Shown: positions 27,483 to 36,522, counted from the stretch's first letter. The stretch: 64,000 bases of DNA from Nitrospirota bacterium (GCA_030684575.1 JAUXVD010000019.1:62001-126000); one strand, 5' to 3'. Notes: generated by a model not told the origin, from the sequence alone. Translations and numbers: made by a program.

Positions 27483-28874
27483 ATGATTGATGGCACAGCG
27501 GTTGGCCTGGGAATGTTCGTTGGCGCGATCCTCGGTGCGTTGATCGCCGGGTTCTGGATTGCGTCCCGCGTCCGTGCGAGCCTGCAGGCACAGTTGCTGG
27601 CCATCGGTGAACGGGCACAGCGGGCCGAAGCCTTGGCGGACGAATTGCGCCGACAGGCAGAACAAGATCGTCTTGATCTTGATCGTATCAGGCAGGATCT
27701 TTCCGAGGCCTCTCGCGCCCGTGCGGTGGCGGAGACCAGAGCGGCCGAGGCGGCGCTCCACCTCAACGAACAAAAGACTCTGCTGGGCCAGGCCCGACAG
27801 GAGCTGGCCGAGACGTTCCAAGCCCTCTCCGGCGAAGCCCTCAAACAGAATAACGAAGCCTTTCTCAATCTTGCTCGCAGTTCGTTCGAAACATTGCAAG
27901 CTGAGGCCAAGGGCGATCTCGCTCAACGGCAACAGGCGATCGATAGCCTGGTCCAGCCGCTGCAAGATTCGTTGCACCGCTACGACGACCAGCTCCGGCA
28001 GCTGGAGCAATCCAGGCAAGCGGCCTATGGAGGCCTCGATCAACATCTCAAGCTCCTGGCAGAATCGCAGCAGAAGTTGCAATCGGAGACCGGCAACCTC
28101 GTAAAAGCGCTTCGCGCCCCGGCCGTCCGCGGCCAATGGGGGGAGATCACGCTCAAGCGTGTGGCCGAGTTATCCGGCATGGTTGCGCATTGCGACTTCT
28201 TCGAGCAGGAATCGATTACGGTCGACGGCAGTCGGCTCCGTCCCGACATGGTGGTGCAATTGCCGGGTGGCCGGCAGATCATCGTGGATGCCAAGACGGT
28301 GTTGGCAGGTTATCTGGACGCGCATGAAGCGCCGACCGAGGAGCTGCGCCTGGAGGGCATGCGCCGTCATGCCGCCCAAGTGCGGTCGCGGATGGACGAG
28401 TTGAGCGTGAAAGCCTATTGGAATCAATTCGCGCAGGCGCCTGAATTTGTCGTGTTATTTCTTCCAGGCGAACAATTTCTCGGCGCTGCGCTCGAACATG
28501 ATCCACGGTTGATTGAAGACGGGTTTCTCCGAAGCGTCGTGCTGGCGACTCCCACGACGCTCATGGCGCTGTTGCGGGCGGTCGCCTACGGCTGGCGGCA
28601 GGAACGTATGACCGAACATGCCGAGGAGGCCGGACGGTTGGGGAAGGATCTCTACGAGCGGATGGCCGTGCTGACCGAGCACTTGAACGATGTCGGGCAG
28701 GCCCTCGGGAAGAGCGTCCTGGCCTACAATAAGGCGGTCGGGTCGCTGGAAACGAGGATCTTGCCGGCCGCTCGCCGGTTCAAGGAGCTTGGCGTGTCGT
28801 CGGAGAAAGAGATCCCGTTGTTGGACCCCGTGGAACTGGTTTCACGCAAGGCGTTACCCTTTGAGCATGAATGA
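27483..28874 (+). CDS. rmuC: DNA recombination protein RmuC
   Basis: An N-terminal hydrophobic helix is followed by a long coiled coil (about residues 30-190, rich in Arg, Glu, Ala and Gln) and the RmuC core, which includes AVRGQWGEITLKRVAELSG, RQIIVDAKTVLAGYLDA and VVLATPTTLMALLRAVAYGW. RmuC is a nuclease-like protein that limits certain DNA rearrangements. The 463-residue length is normal. The two following genes are closely spaced on the same strand, so the three may form an operon. Confidence 0.92.
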   Translation: MIDGTAVGLGMFVGAILGALIAGFWIASRVRASLQAQLLAIGERAQRAEALADELRRQAEQDRLDLDRIRQDLSEASRARAVAETRAAEAALHLNEQKTLLGQARQELAETFQALSGEALKQNNEAFLNLARSSFETLQAEAKGDLAQRQQAIDSLVQPLQDSLHRYDDQLRQLEQSRQAAYGGLDQHLKLLAESQQKLQSETGNLVKALRAPAVRGQWGEITLKRVAELSGMVAHCDFFEQESITVDGSRLRPDMVVQLPGGRQIIVDAKTVLAGYLDAHEAPTEELRLEGMRRHAAQVRSRMDELSVKAYWNQFAQAPEFVVLFLPGEQFLGAALEHDPRLIEDGFLRSVVLATPTTLMALLRAVAYGWRQERMTEHAEEAGRLGKDLYERMAVLTEHLNDVGQALGKSVLAYNKAVGSLETRILPAARRFKELGVSSEKEIPLLDPVELVSRKALPFEHE

Positions 28875-28884
28875 GGAGTGCCTG

Positions 28885-29286
28885 ATGGCAGACGAACAGG
28901 GGATGGTCGAAGCCTTTCACCGGAATTTCGATATCGTCGTCAGTCCGGTTCCGACGATTGTCGATGGGCGGACGCGCGAACTACGTGTCCGGCTCATTCA
29001 AGAAGAATTCGACGAGTTGAAAGAGGCGCTCGCCTCTGACGACCTGTCGTCCATTGCGAAGGAGATGGCCGATCTCCTCTATGTCGTCTACGGCACGGCG
29101 GTGTCGTACGGCATCGAGATGCAACCGGTCTTTCAAGAAGTGCACCGATCCAACATGAGCAAGGTCGGCGGGTATAAGCGTGAAGATGGGAAATGGGTCA
29201 AGCCGGCGACGTACTCGCCCGCCTCCATCGAACCCATTCTCGCCGAGCAAATGACGGCGCGCCAGGAGGCTCGTTCCGCCTCATGA
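28885..29286 (+). CDS. MazG-like nucleotide pyrophosphohydrolase
   Basis: The product (133 residues) has the alpha-helical MazG pattern: RLIQEEFDELKEA, where the EExxE-like metal ligands are seen, followed by EMADLLYVVYGTA and the late SNMSKVGGYKREDGKW. Such enzymes hydrolyse nucleoside triphosphates, often aberrant ones, to monophosphate and pyrophosphate. MADEQGMVEAF at 28885 has GAGGAG about seven bases upstream. The stop overlaps the start of the next PilZ gene (ATGA). Confidence 0.85.
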   Translation: MADEQGMVEAFHRNFDIVVSPVPTIVDGRTRELRVRLIQEEFDELKEALASDDLSSIAKEMADLLYVVYGTAVSYGIEMQPVFQEVHRSNMSKVGGYKREDGKWVKPATYSPASIEPILAEQMTARQEARSAS

Positions 29287-29789
29287 GAGAGCTGCATTGT
29301 CCTATTTGCGGGGCCTCATTCGTCCGCGTGACCTACCGGGAGGGCATGCGCGAACGTCTCTTGGGCCGCGTGAATGTATTTCCGTTTCGATGTCAGCTCT
29401 GCACCAAGCGTTTTCGCGCCTACTATGCCGGTGCACGGTACAACACCCAGTCGTTCGATCGTCGGCAGTACGCGCGTCTTCCGGCCTCCATCGAGGTGCA
29501 AGTGCTCGACAGCCATCAGTCGATGACCAACCGCATTACCGACATTTCGATGGATGGGTGTACTTTGCAGACGACGGGATTTCAGAAAGGAGCCTTCATC
29601 GAATTGCTGTTGAAGCCTACGGTGGAGGACGACGCGATCTATATTGAGACGGCGATGGTCTGTTCCGTTCACCCCTCCTCGACGGGCATTCGGTTCCTGG
29701 AGGTCCCATCGGACCAGCACCAACGTCTGGGCAAGGTGGTGCTCGGACTCTTAGTCGGTCAAGGTCTCGATCCGAGGCTCAATGCCTAG
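29283..29789 (+). CDS. Zinc-ribbon PilZ domain protein
   Basis: The N-terminus MRELHCPICGASFVRV carries CPIC, and FRCQLCTKRF carries the second CxxC pair, forming a zinc ribbon. From residue 60 on, RRQYARLPASIEVQ is the basic motif of a PilZ domain, then DISMDGCTLQT is the DxSxxG-like loop. The likely role is binding cyclic di-GMP. It starts on the MazG stop (ATGA). The downstream panC gene is convergent and the two genes overlap by 11 bases at their 3' ends. Confidence 0.82.
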   Translation: MRELHCPICGASFVRVTYREGMRERLLGRVNVFPFRCQLCTKRFRAYYAGARYNTQSFDRRQYARLPASIEVQVLDSHQSMTNRITDISMDGCTLQTTGFQKGAFIELLLKPTVEDDAIYIETAMVCSVHPSSTGIRFLEVPSDQHQRLGKVVLGLLVGQGLDPRLNA

Positions 29790-30651
29790 CAAGATTCTTT
29801 TTCCCCGGCAGGTGTATCAGGAGATTGTCGATCAAGCGGATCGTTCCGATCCGGATGGCACCCAAGATCACGGCACGATGGGTGAATCTAGTTAGAGGCT
29901 CCAGGCTGTCGGGATCGCAGACGGCCAGGTATTCGACGTGAATGCCCGATGCCTGTTCGATCGTCTTCCGCATGCTCCGTTCAATCGCCGTCCTATTCTT
30001 CATGCCCCCTTCGATAGCCTGTTTGCCTGCTCGAAGTGCCCGAAAGAGCGATGTCGCGATCATCCGTTCTTCGGCATTGAGATAGATGTTGCGTGAACTC
30101 ATGGCCAGCCCATCCGCTTCTCTGACCGTCTGGCGTACCTCGATCGCCACACCGAGATTGAGGTCCTTCACCAGTTGCCGAACCAGCGCAGCCTGCTGAT
30201 AGTCCTTTTGGCCGAACAGGGCGAGATGGGGGAGGACCATTCCGAAGAGTTTCGTCACTACCGTAGCGACACCGGGAAAGTGATGGGGTCTGGCCTCCCC
30301 TTCCCATCGATGCGCAATCTCCGGCACGGTTACGATCGTTTGAAAACCCTCGGGATACATCACCTCGGCTGTTGGCTCGAAGCAGACGTCCACCCCTTCT
30401 TCGCGGCACAGTGCCCGATCCTTGGCGATCGGGCGAGGATAACGCGTGAGGTCTTCGCGCGGGCCAAACTGCGTCGGGTTCACAAAAATACTCACCACGA
30501 GTGCATCGCAACGGAGTCGTGCCGCCCGGATGAGCGCACGGTGGCCGTCATGCAACGCGCCCATCGTGGGAACGAATCCGATGATGATGCCGTCCCGGCG
30601 CAATCGTTCGCTCCACGATGTCATGGAGCGGATGGTGCGAATAATCTTCAT
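29779..30651 (-). CDS. panC: Pantothenate synthetase PanC
   Basis: The ATP-binding motif VPTMGALHDGHRALI, the pantoate-binding VSIFVNPTQFGPREDL, FGQKDYQQ, and the AMSSRNIYL segment identify PanC, which joins pantoate to beta-alanine with ATP. The ATG at 30651 overlaps the stop of folK (ATGA), which fixes the start. The 290-residue length is typical. folK and panC therefore form a coupled cofactor-biosynthesis pair. Confidence 0.95.
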   Translation of the reverse strand: MKIIRTIRSMTSWSERLRRDGIIIGFVPTMGALHDGHRALIRAARLRCDALVVSIFVNPTQFGPREDLTRYPRPIAKDRALCREEGVDVCFEPTAEVMYPEGFQTIVTVPEIAHRWEGEARPHHFPGVATVVTKLFGMVLPHLALFGQKDYQQAALVRQLVKDLNLGVAIEVRQTVREADGLAMSSRNIYLNAEERMIATSLFRALRAGKQAIEGGMKNRTAIERSMRKTIEQASGIHVEYLAVCDPDSLEPLTRFTHRAVILGAIRIGTIRLIDNLLIHLPGKKNLARH

Positions 30652-31205
30652 GGGCCTGGGGGTTGGCTGCACGCAGGGCGTGAACCATAACGGGTCGAGG
30701 GCTGGGGAAACAGGAGGCGGACTTCCGGCTGCTTCTCCGCCTCGGCGAGCAATTGGCTAATCGTACGTTGGCGCACCGGATGGATGAACAGCGGATCGAG
30801 TTCGCTTAAGGGCATAAGGACGAACCGGCGATGGTGCATGCGTGGATGTGGCACCACGAGACCCGGCTCATCGATCGTCAGCTGTCCGTAGAACAGGATG
30901 TCCAGATCGATCGTTCTGGGGCCGGATCGAAGATCCTCGTCCCGACCCAGCGCACGCTCGATCTCCCGGAGGATGCCGAGCAGGCTTTTCGGTGCGATAT
31001 CCGTTTCAATCTGGACCACGCCGTTTAAGAACCATCCGTCCCCCGGCTGGGCATGATCCTGCACTGGCTCTGTCTCGTAGAGCATCGATACCCCGAGGAG
31101 CTGTGAGTGCGGTAAGAGGCTCAGCAGGGTCACGGCACGATCGCAGAAATCGAGCCGATCGCCGACATTCGAGCCAAACCCGATGAACACCGTCTCGCGT
31201 CCCAT
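30648..31205 (-). CDS. folK: HPPK, 2-amino-4-hydroxy-6-hydroxymethyldihydropteridine pyrophosphokinase
   Basis: The N-terminal VFIGFGSNVGDR, the middle RDEDLRSGPRTIDLDIL, which is the diagnostic HPPK motif, and VVPHPRMHHRRFVL support FolK, which transfers pyrophosphate from ATP in folate synthesis. Its 185 residues include a C-terminal tail of about 25 residues that is not conserved. It precedes panC with a four-base overlap. Confidence 0.93.
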   Translation of the reverse strand: MGRETVFIGFGSNVGDRLDFCDRAVTLLSLLPHSQLLGVSMLYETEPVQDHAQPGDGWFLNGVVQIETDIAPKSLLGILREIERALGRDEDLRSGPRTIDLDILFYGQLTIDEPGLVVPHPRMHHRRFVLMPLSELDPLFIHPVRQRTISQLLAEAEKQPEVRLLFPQPSTRYGSRPACSQPPGP

Positions 31206-31245
31206 CTTTTCTTACTCTCTACGGCAGGATGATCGTGGCGCACCG

Positions 31246-31348
31246 TGAGACGAGGTGCCGGGGCGAGGGGCGACTGCACGCGTCGAACGAGCACCGCTTC
31301 ATCGTGCGCGTTCCGCGAGCAAGCCGTCGCCTCGGCATCTCGTCCCTA
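31246..31348 (-). repeat. Family 2 palindromic repeat
   Basis: Reverse copy of the core GCTCGCGGAACGCGC plus CGTTCGACGCG, nested between the complementary outer arms GAGACGAGGTGCCG and the CGGCATCTCGTCCC end. It sits two bases from the dapL stop, between dapL and folK. Confidence 0.8.
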
Positions 31349-31350
31349 GC

Positions 31351-32526
31351 CTAGAATCCTACTTTTCTAATCCGCTCCACCGCTTCCGCTAATCGTTCTT
31401 TCGTCGTGCAGACGGTCATCCTGATATACCCTTCGCCCGGCGCGCCGAAGCCGTTGCCCGGTGTCGTGACGATGCCGGCCTTTTCCAGCAAATGAGCCGT
31501 AAAGGAGGCGGAAGTGTAGCCCTTCGGCACCGTGACCCAGATATAAAACGCGGCCGGTGGTGGATCGACTTCGAGGCCCAGACTCTTCAGTCCAGGCACC
31601 AAAGTATCGCGCCGCTCCTGATAGATCTTCCGTAGGCCGTCCGTGACGGAATCATCCAATCCCAACGCCGTGATCCCTGCGGCTTGCACCGCCTCGAATA
31701 CGCCGGAGTCCAGCTGGCTCTTGACCTTGCCGAGGCCCGCTAAGACGTCTTTATTGCCGACGACGAAGCCGATGCGCCAGCCCGTCATATTGTAGGTCTT
31801 CGAGAGCGAGTGGAACTCCACGCCGACATCCTTGGCTCCATCGATTTCCATGAAGCTGACAGGAGGTTTGCCGTCGTAATAAATTTCCGAGTAGGCCGCA
31901 TCGTGGCAGACGATCACCTGGTTCTCTTGCGCAAACTCGATCACGCGTTTGAAGTAGTCCTTGGTCATGATGACCGACGTGGGATTGTTCGGCGAATTCA
32001 GCCACATCAGCTTGGCCTTTTTCGCCACGTCCTTGGGGATCGCGTTCAAGTCAGGCAGGAAACCGTTGGCCTTCGTCAGTGGCATGAGGTGCGAGATGCC
32101 GCCGCAAAAGCTGGTACCGACCGGATAGACCGGATAGCCGGGGCTCGGGACCAGGACGATATCGCCCGGATCGACAAATGCCAAGTGAATATGTCCGATC
32201 CCTTCCTTCGAGCCGATCAGGGTCAGCACTTCGTCGGCAGGGTTCAGCGTCACGTTGAACCGGCGCTTATACCAGTCGGCCACGGCTGTCCGGAACGACA
32301 GCATCCCTTCGTAGGAGGGATATTGATGGTGCTTGGGGTTCTTGGCCGCCAGGGCGAGGCTTTCGATAATCGGAGCCGGTGTCGGCAAGTCAGGATCGCC
32401 GATGCCGAGGTTGATGATATCGACGCCCTTGGCAATCGCCGCCTGTTTCATCTTGTCGATAGCGGCGAACAGATAGGGAGGCAGTGTTTTAATTCTGGTT
32501 GCGACTTCAATTGGGAATCCGGCCAT
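31351..32526 (-). CDS. dapL: LL-diaminopimelate aminotransferase DapL
   Basis: The protein is a class I/II PLP aminotransferase of 391 residues. The PLP lysine lies in HSLSKTYNMTGWRIGF. The segment IINLGIGDPDLPTP and LVPSPGYPVYPVG are typical of DapL and its aspartate-aminotransferase relatives. DapL makes LL-diaminopimelate directly from tetrahydrodipicolinate, bypassing the succinylase branch. Its presence with lysA, dapA and dapB in this window suggests that route. An aspartate aminotransferase-like role cannot be ruled out from sequence alone. Confidence 0.8.
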   Translation of the reverse strand: MAGFPIEVATRIKTLPPYLFAAIDKMKQAAIAKGVDIINLGIGDPDLPTPAPIIESLALAAKNPKHHQYPSYEGMLSFRTAVADWYKRRFNVTLNPADEVLTLIGSKEGIGHIHLAFVDPGDIVLVPSPGYPVYPVGTSFCGGISHLMPLTKANGFLPDLNAIPKDVAKKAKLMWLNSPNNPTSVIMTKDYFKRVIEFAQENQVIVCHDAAYSEIYYDGKPPVSFMEIDGAKDVGVEFHSLSKTYNMTGWRIGFVVGNKDVLAGLGKVKSQLDSGVFEAVQAAGITALGLDDSVTDGLRKIYQERRDTLVPGLKSLGLEVDPPPAAFYIWVTVPKGYTSASFTAHLLEKAGIVTTPGNGFGAPGEGYIRMTVCTTKERLAEAVERIRKVGF

Positions 32527-32608
32527 GGTGCAGAATGCTCCTTTTCTAGAATGAAGCCCGTTGAGGGCGCGGCGGAGCCCCTAGGCTACTTCAGGGACGA
32601 GGCGGTAA

Positions 32609-33292
32609 TCAACGTGTGGAATGGATGAGATGATCGATCAAACGATCGGCGATTTGGTGCGACAGCCACATGTGGGGGAGAAACCCCATCAAGGCCTTCG
32701 TCGCGGTTAATTGTGCCTGCGCAAGATCCGGGGCACAGTGCTGACAGAGCGCGTCGATCCCGTCCGTCTCTATCTCTAGATGAAACAGCAATCCGTAGGC
32801 ATGGGGCCCATAGCGGAAGGCTTGCAACGGCGCCATCTCCGAACCGGCCAGCGCCACACAATCTGGCGGCAAGTCGAAGATCTCCCCGTGCCATTCGAAG
32901 ACCGAGAGGGATTCGGGAAACATGCCGAGCACCGGGTCCTGTTTCCCCTCTTCGGTGAGCTGGATCCGCGTTTTGCCGATTTCGAGCGCCTTACCGGGTC
33001 GTACCGTTGCGCCCAGTGCTTTCGCCATGAACTGACTGCCGAGGCACACGCCGATGACAGGTATGCCGGCGAGCAGGGCGGAGCGAATAAATGCGGTCTC
33101 CTCGGCGATCCATGGATCGGGATCGTTCACTGACATTGGCCCACCCATAATGATCAAGAGGTCGCCAGGGTTCGTGGGGAGGCCATCATGTGGTACAAGG
33201 CAATCGTCGAGCGAGTAGCCGTGGTTGGCCAACGAGGTTGCGAAGGCCCCTGGACCTTCAAACGGCACATGTTTCAGGCAGACCGCGCGCAT
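32609..33292 (-). CDS. Class I glutamine amidotransferase-like protein
   Basis: The product is a GATase1 domain of about 227 residues with the nucleophilic elbow IGVCLGSQFMA, HGEIFDLP, and a late FHLEIE segment containing the His-Glu pair. It resembles free GMP synthase-like amidotransferases of unknown substrate. The start MRAVCLKHVP at 33292 follows GAAAGGTG; a GTG two codons upstream is less likely. It stands between dapL and a plus-strand gene. Confidence 0.82.
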   Translation of the reverse strand: MRAVCLKHVPFEGPGAFATSLANHGYSLDDCLVPHDGLPTNPGDLLIIMGGPMSVNDPDPWIAEETAFIRSALLAGIPVIGVCLGSQFMAKALGATVRPGKALEIGKTRIQLTEEGKQDPVLGMFPESLSVFEWHGEIFDLPPDCVALAGSEMAPLQAFRYGPHAYGLLFHLEIETDGIDALCQHCAPDLAQAQLTATKALMGFLPHMWLSHQIADRLIDHLIHSTR

Positions 33293-33446
33293 GGGCACCT
33301 TTCAGGCATCGGCTAGACGTTCAACGCCCTGAGCATTATCCTGATTGGAGAGTTGGTTCAAGCGAAATGATTCCTGGGCCTGTCGATGTTTGTCGCCACT
33401 TGTTTATCCCACTTCATCCTTCCGGCCATGTGACCGACAAGGAGAT

Positions 33447-34304
33447 ATGGAGAATGTTATCGAGACGGCTATTCCTGAGTCTGCCGGCATGTTTCCGGCT
33501 TTCGGCACAGGCGCCCCCTCTTGTTATACATTTCGCCAACGGCTGCGCTCAGGGTACCACGCGTTCTGGTATCGGCTCGGGGAGGGCCTTCGCTGGTCAC
33601 GCGGGATCTATCGAGAGCGGCCGGCCGCCCAATTGTCTGCGCTTGCCGATGGCCAACAAGCGAGAATTGCCGTTCTGAGACGCAAATTTACCGTGCGATT
33701 CGAACGATACTGTGAGGAGCAGACCGCTCTGAAGAGTTACGAGTACCTCGATATCTTGAATCAAGCCTGGACGGCATGGGGACAGCCTCGTCCCGCAGCG
33801 GTTGTCGTGCATGACGTGGGCTCAAGCAATTTCTGGTACGCGCGTGTCCTCCAGTCGTTCTTCCATCCTTCCTCGCTGACCGGCGTGGAAGTGGAGGGCT
33901 ATCGCATCTATGCCAACGGGTATAGCCGTTGGGACTATGCACAGGGCTATGTCCAGGGGCTCCCGCAGACCAGTTTTGTCGTCTCAAGTTATGCGCAGTA
34001 CGATCAGCAGGCCGATGTGGTGACGGCCTGGTATCCGTTCGTCACACCGGCGCCGGTCTTGGCCTGGCGGCTTCCACTTACCCTGTTGACGCCGCATGCT
34101 ATTTTTTCTCGAATCGCGTCGAATCTGACCGCCACCGGCTTGTTTGTCATGGTGAATCAAGGGGCAGAAGAAGCCGCTATCGCGGCGACTCTCTGTCGAG
34201 CTGCGGGTCTGGATCAGCGCTGGTCCTATGAAGTACCCACCACGATTCGGTCTCGACCGCAGCGTCCCGTCGTATCCTGGTGGAGTCCGATCAGCAAGCG
34301 CTAG
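33447..34304 (+). CDS. Protein of unknown function, methyltransferase-like fold
   Basis: No family is certain. The middle contains VVVHDVGSSNFWYARVLQ, which resembles the SAM-binding motif I of class I methyltransferases, then VEVEGYRIYANGYSR with a possible acidic ribose-binding residue, VTAWYPFVTP and LFVMVNQGAEEA. The pattern suggests a Rossmann-like methyltransferase fold, but the usual G-x-G-x-G is altered (DVGSSNF). The start at 33447 (MENVIET) has AAGGAGAT upstream. No close neighbour on the strand gives a role. Confidence 0.62.
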   Translation: MENVIETAIPESAGMFPAFGTGAPSCYTFRQRLRSGYHAFWYRLGEGLRWSRGIYRERPAAQLSALADGQQARIAVLRRKFTVRFERYCEEQTALKSYEYLDILNQAWTAWGQPRPAAVVVHDVGSSNFWYARVLQSFFHPSSLTGVEVEGYRIYANGYSRWDYAQGYVQGLPQTSFVVSSYAQYDQQADVVTAWYPFVTPAPVLAWRLPLTLLTPHAIFSRIASNLTATGLFVMVNQGAEEAAIAATLCRAAGLDQRWSYEVPTTIRSRPQRPVVSWWSPISKR

Positions 34305-34502
34305 CCGTTTCTCCTTCCGTTTTGCTACAACTACCCCCGATACTCCCGACGCATTCGACTCTCAATGTGATGTGTTGAGTCTCTGTCCCCTGCCTGGCAT
34401 AACCAGTATGGCCCAAACGTTGACGAAGGTTGGGATAGACGCCCGCGCTCCCAAGAATTATACTGGGCACACGATGGTCTCTTTGCAGGGCTCGTAAGGA
34501 AT

Positions 34503-34706
34503 ATGGCAATTCAGATCGACGAACAGCAACAGACGCAGCTGGAGCTGGAGGGTTTGCGGCGAACGTTGCAATGGACAGCGATCCAGCAAGAACAACTGTT
34601 GAATCGGTTAGACCTGCTCCGGCTGGAGAATGCCCGCCTGCAGGATCGTGTGGAAGAGTTGGTGCGTCAGGTTGAAGGGCTCAAGCAGCAACAGCCCCTC
34701 TTCTAG
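34503..34706 (+). CDS. Small coiled-coil protein
   Basis: The 67-residue product is almost entirely a heptad coiled coil rich in Leu, Gln and Glu (ENARLQDRVEELVRQVEGL). There is no signal peptide. AAGGA stands just upstream of the ATG. The small size and regular heptads suggest a dimeric adaptor, but no family is recognised. A family 1 repeat begins a few bases after the stop. Confidence 0.6.
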   Translation: MAIQIDEQQQTQLELEGLRRTLQWTAIQQEQLLNRLDLLRLENARLQDRVEELVRQVEGLKQQQPLF

Positions 34707-34710
34707 CCTG

Positions 34711-34837
34711 ACAGGCTGCTGAAAATGCCCGCTAGCTTCGTTCTCGGTTCGCAAACATCCTCAACGTACCCCAAGGGTACGCCTCCGGTCTTTGCTCTCC
34801 TTGCGGCCTCGCTATCGGAACATTTTGAGCAGCCTGC
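34711..34837 (+). repeat. Family 1 intergenic repeat, sense copy
   Basis: Starts CAGGCTGCTGAAAATG and ends GAGCAGCCTGC, with a central CGTACCCC/GGGTACG hairpin. It begins four bases after the stop of the coiled-coil gene. Confidence 0.85.
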
Positions 34838-34906
34838 AAACCTTGGTGCATCTTGGTTGATTGGATTTCCTGAGCATCCTTCGAGAGTTTCGCAAGCCAT
34901 AATCCT

Positions 34907-35725
34907 ATGAAATATCAAGTGGTGAATATCGAGGATGTGCGATGGCTCATTGGCCACACCGGCGGGTTTCGCGGCGGCTATGTGACGGACGTGCAGGTAT
35001 CGAAGCGGCGGTTGCTGGATGAAGCTTCGGGCCGCGAAGTGTTGGCTGGGACCACCGTCACGGTCGTGATTCGTTATCGTATTCGCCAGATGGCTCGCGT
35101 GGCGAAAATGACGATGACCGGCGTGACGGACTTCTCCATGTTTGAGCAGGAAGGGGCCGATTGCTCGACGCTCGGGATTATCCAGGCGGAGCTGACCGAC
35201 GGAAAATTGCGTTTCTGGTTCGATCCGCAGGGCGAACTCTATGTGGTGTGCGACGAAGCGCAGTTGGAGGAAGTGGCGGCGCCAAGCCTTGAGCCCTTGT
35301 CGTTGGAACAGGTGGCGCAATGGACCTTTCAAAGCGAGATGCCGGACTGGCCGACGGTGACGTGGCTCTTGGCGGAGCTGGCGGTGGCCGGTATGCCCTG
35401 TACCTGGCAGGCCACCACGCCGTCAGCAGGGCGGCATTCGTCCATTCAGTGGGAAGGAGATCTGTTGCCGGTCTCGATGCAGGAGGCAGGGGATACCACA
35501 GGGGTCCATTGCATGCTGTATGGACCGCTCGATGGACCAGGATTCGGCCTGGTGTTGCGGGTTCGCGGGGTACAGGGTCGCGATACCGGCCAGGTGCTTT
35601 CGCTCCTGGCTGATGTGATCGTGCAACGATTTTCAGGCCAGTGCCTGGTGGGTAATACGATTATTCCCGGCGGGGAATGGCAGAACTGGAAGTCGTTCGA
35701 GCAGCAGCGAGTGGCTGAAACGTAG
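34907..35725 (+). CDS. Hypothetical protein
   Basis: No family was recognised. The 272-residue product has no signal peptide or membrane helix. An early HTGGFRGGYVTDVQV block and the later VVIRYRIRQM and DFSMFEQEGADC segments suggest a beta-rich fold. Two or three tryptophans and a few cysteines are scattered without a clear motif. It follows a family 1 repeat after about 70 bases and is convergent with the methyltransferase gene at 35800. Confidence 0.65.
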   Translation: MKYQVVNIEDVRWLIGHTGGFRGGYVTDVQVSKRRLLDEASGREVLAGTTVTVVIRYRIRQMARVAKMTMTGVTDFSMFEQEGADCSTLGIIQAELTDGKLRFWFDPQGELYVVCDEAQLEEVAAPSLEPLSLEQVAQWTFQSEMPDWPTVTWLLAELAVAGMPCTWQATTPSAGRHSSIQWEGDLLPVSMQEAGDTTGVHCMLYGPLDGPGFGLVLRVRGVQGRDTGQVLSLLADVIVQRFSGQCLVGNTIIPGGEWQNWKSFEQQRVAET

Positions 35726-35728
35726 TGT

Positions 35729-35802
35729 GCGGCGGCCGGGTCCCCGTTGAGGGTCTGAACGAAGCGAGAACGACGCTGACGGAATTTTTCAACAGCCTGC
35801 TA
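35729..35802 (-). repeat. Family 1 repeat, half copy of the long variant
   Basis: Reading on the minus strand it begins at the stop of the gene at 35800 with TAGCAGGCTGTTGAAAAA and continues to the GGGACCCGGCCGCC block of the long variant, then is cut off at the end of the plus-strand gene at 35725. Confidence 0.75.
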
Positions 35803-36522
35803 GGCCAGTGCTTCTCCATTGGTACGATGACTCCCGTTAAGCGGGGCATAGGCAGGGGCGCTGCTTCCGTTTTTTGCGCCGTTGAGGTGCGTCTTTCCGT
35901 TCACGTGTTTCCCGTTCACACATTCCACTAAGACCCAGAACCGCAAGGGATTCACATTCTGCTTCCGGGCCACCTGTAGCGACGTGCCATCCAGCACCGT
36001 CTGAAGCGACAGGTCTGTCCGCCACCCTAAGTGTTTCGTGAAAGGGGAGATGACTTTCTCCATGGCGGCGATGATCTTATTGTCGTTGCTGAAGTGATTC
36101 AGCATGATGATGCGACCGCCGGGCCGGCAGACGCGGATCATTTCGTTGACCACCTTGCGGTAGTCGGGGACCGCCGTGACGACATAGGCCGCGACGACGG
36201 TGTCGAAACTGTCGTCTTTGAAGTCCATGGCACCGGCATCCATTCGATGGAGCAGCACATGGTCCATCCGGTGCTCTGCCGCCCGCTGTTTTGCTTTATC
36301 CAACATGCCTTCCGAGAAATCGATCCCGACGATCTGACAATGGCGAGGGTACATCGGCAGGGCCAACCCGGTGCCGACTCCGACTTCAAGAATTTTTTCA
36401 TCAGGCTGAACGTCTAAATTTCTGATCGCGGACTCACGCCCCTCGTGGAACACTTTGCCGAAAATCCGATCATAGATTCCGGCGTAGGACGTGTAGACGC
36501 GCTCAACTTTCGCTAAATCCAT
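35800..36522 (-). CDS. SAM-dependent methyltransferase, PmtA/UbiE-like
   Basis: The class I methyltransferase motif ILEVGVGTGLALPMYP, then VGIDFSEGMLDKAKQRA, and VCRPGGRIIMLNHF are clear, in the order of phosphatidylethanolamine N-methyltransferases (PmtA) and UbiE. A C-terminal stretch of about 35 residues rich in Asn, Gly and Lys is not part of the fold. The start MDLAKVERVY at 36522 has GGAGGTGA directly upstream. The natural substrate is probably a lipid but this is inference from family. The stop TAG forms the edge of a family 1 repeat. Confidence 0.85.
   Translation of the reverse strand: MDLAKVERVYTSYAGIYDRIFGKVFHEGRESAIRNLDVQPDEKILEVGVGTGLALPMYPRHCQIVGIDFSEGMLDKAKQRAAEHRMDHVLLHRMDAGAMDFKDDSFDTVVAAYVVTAVPDYRKVVNEMIRVCRPGGRIIMLNHFSNDNKIIAAMEKVISPFTKHLGWRTDLSLQTVLDGTSLQVARKQNVNPLRFWVLVECVNGKHVNGKTHLNGAKNGSSAPAYAPLNGSHRTNGEALA

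Noticed and set aside
34228-34497. An 89-codon open frame after the methyltransferase-like gene
   Set aside because: It has no ribosome binding site, overlaps the preceding gene and has an odd low-complexity composition.
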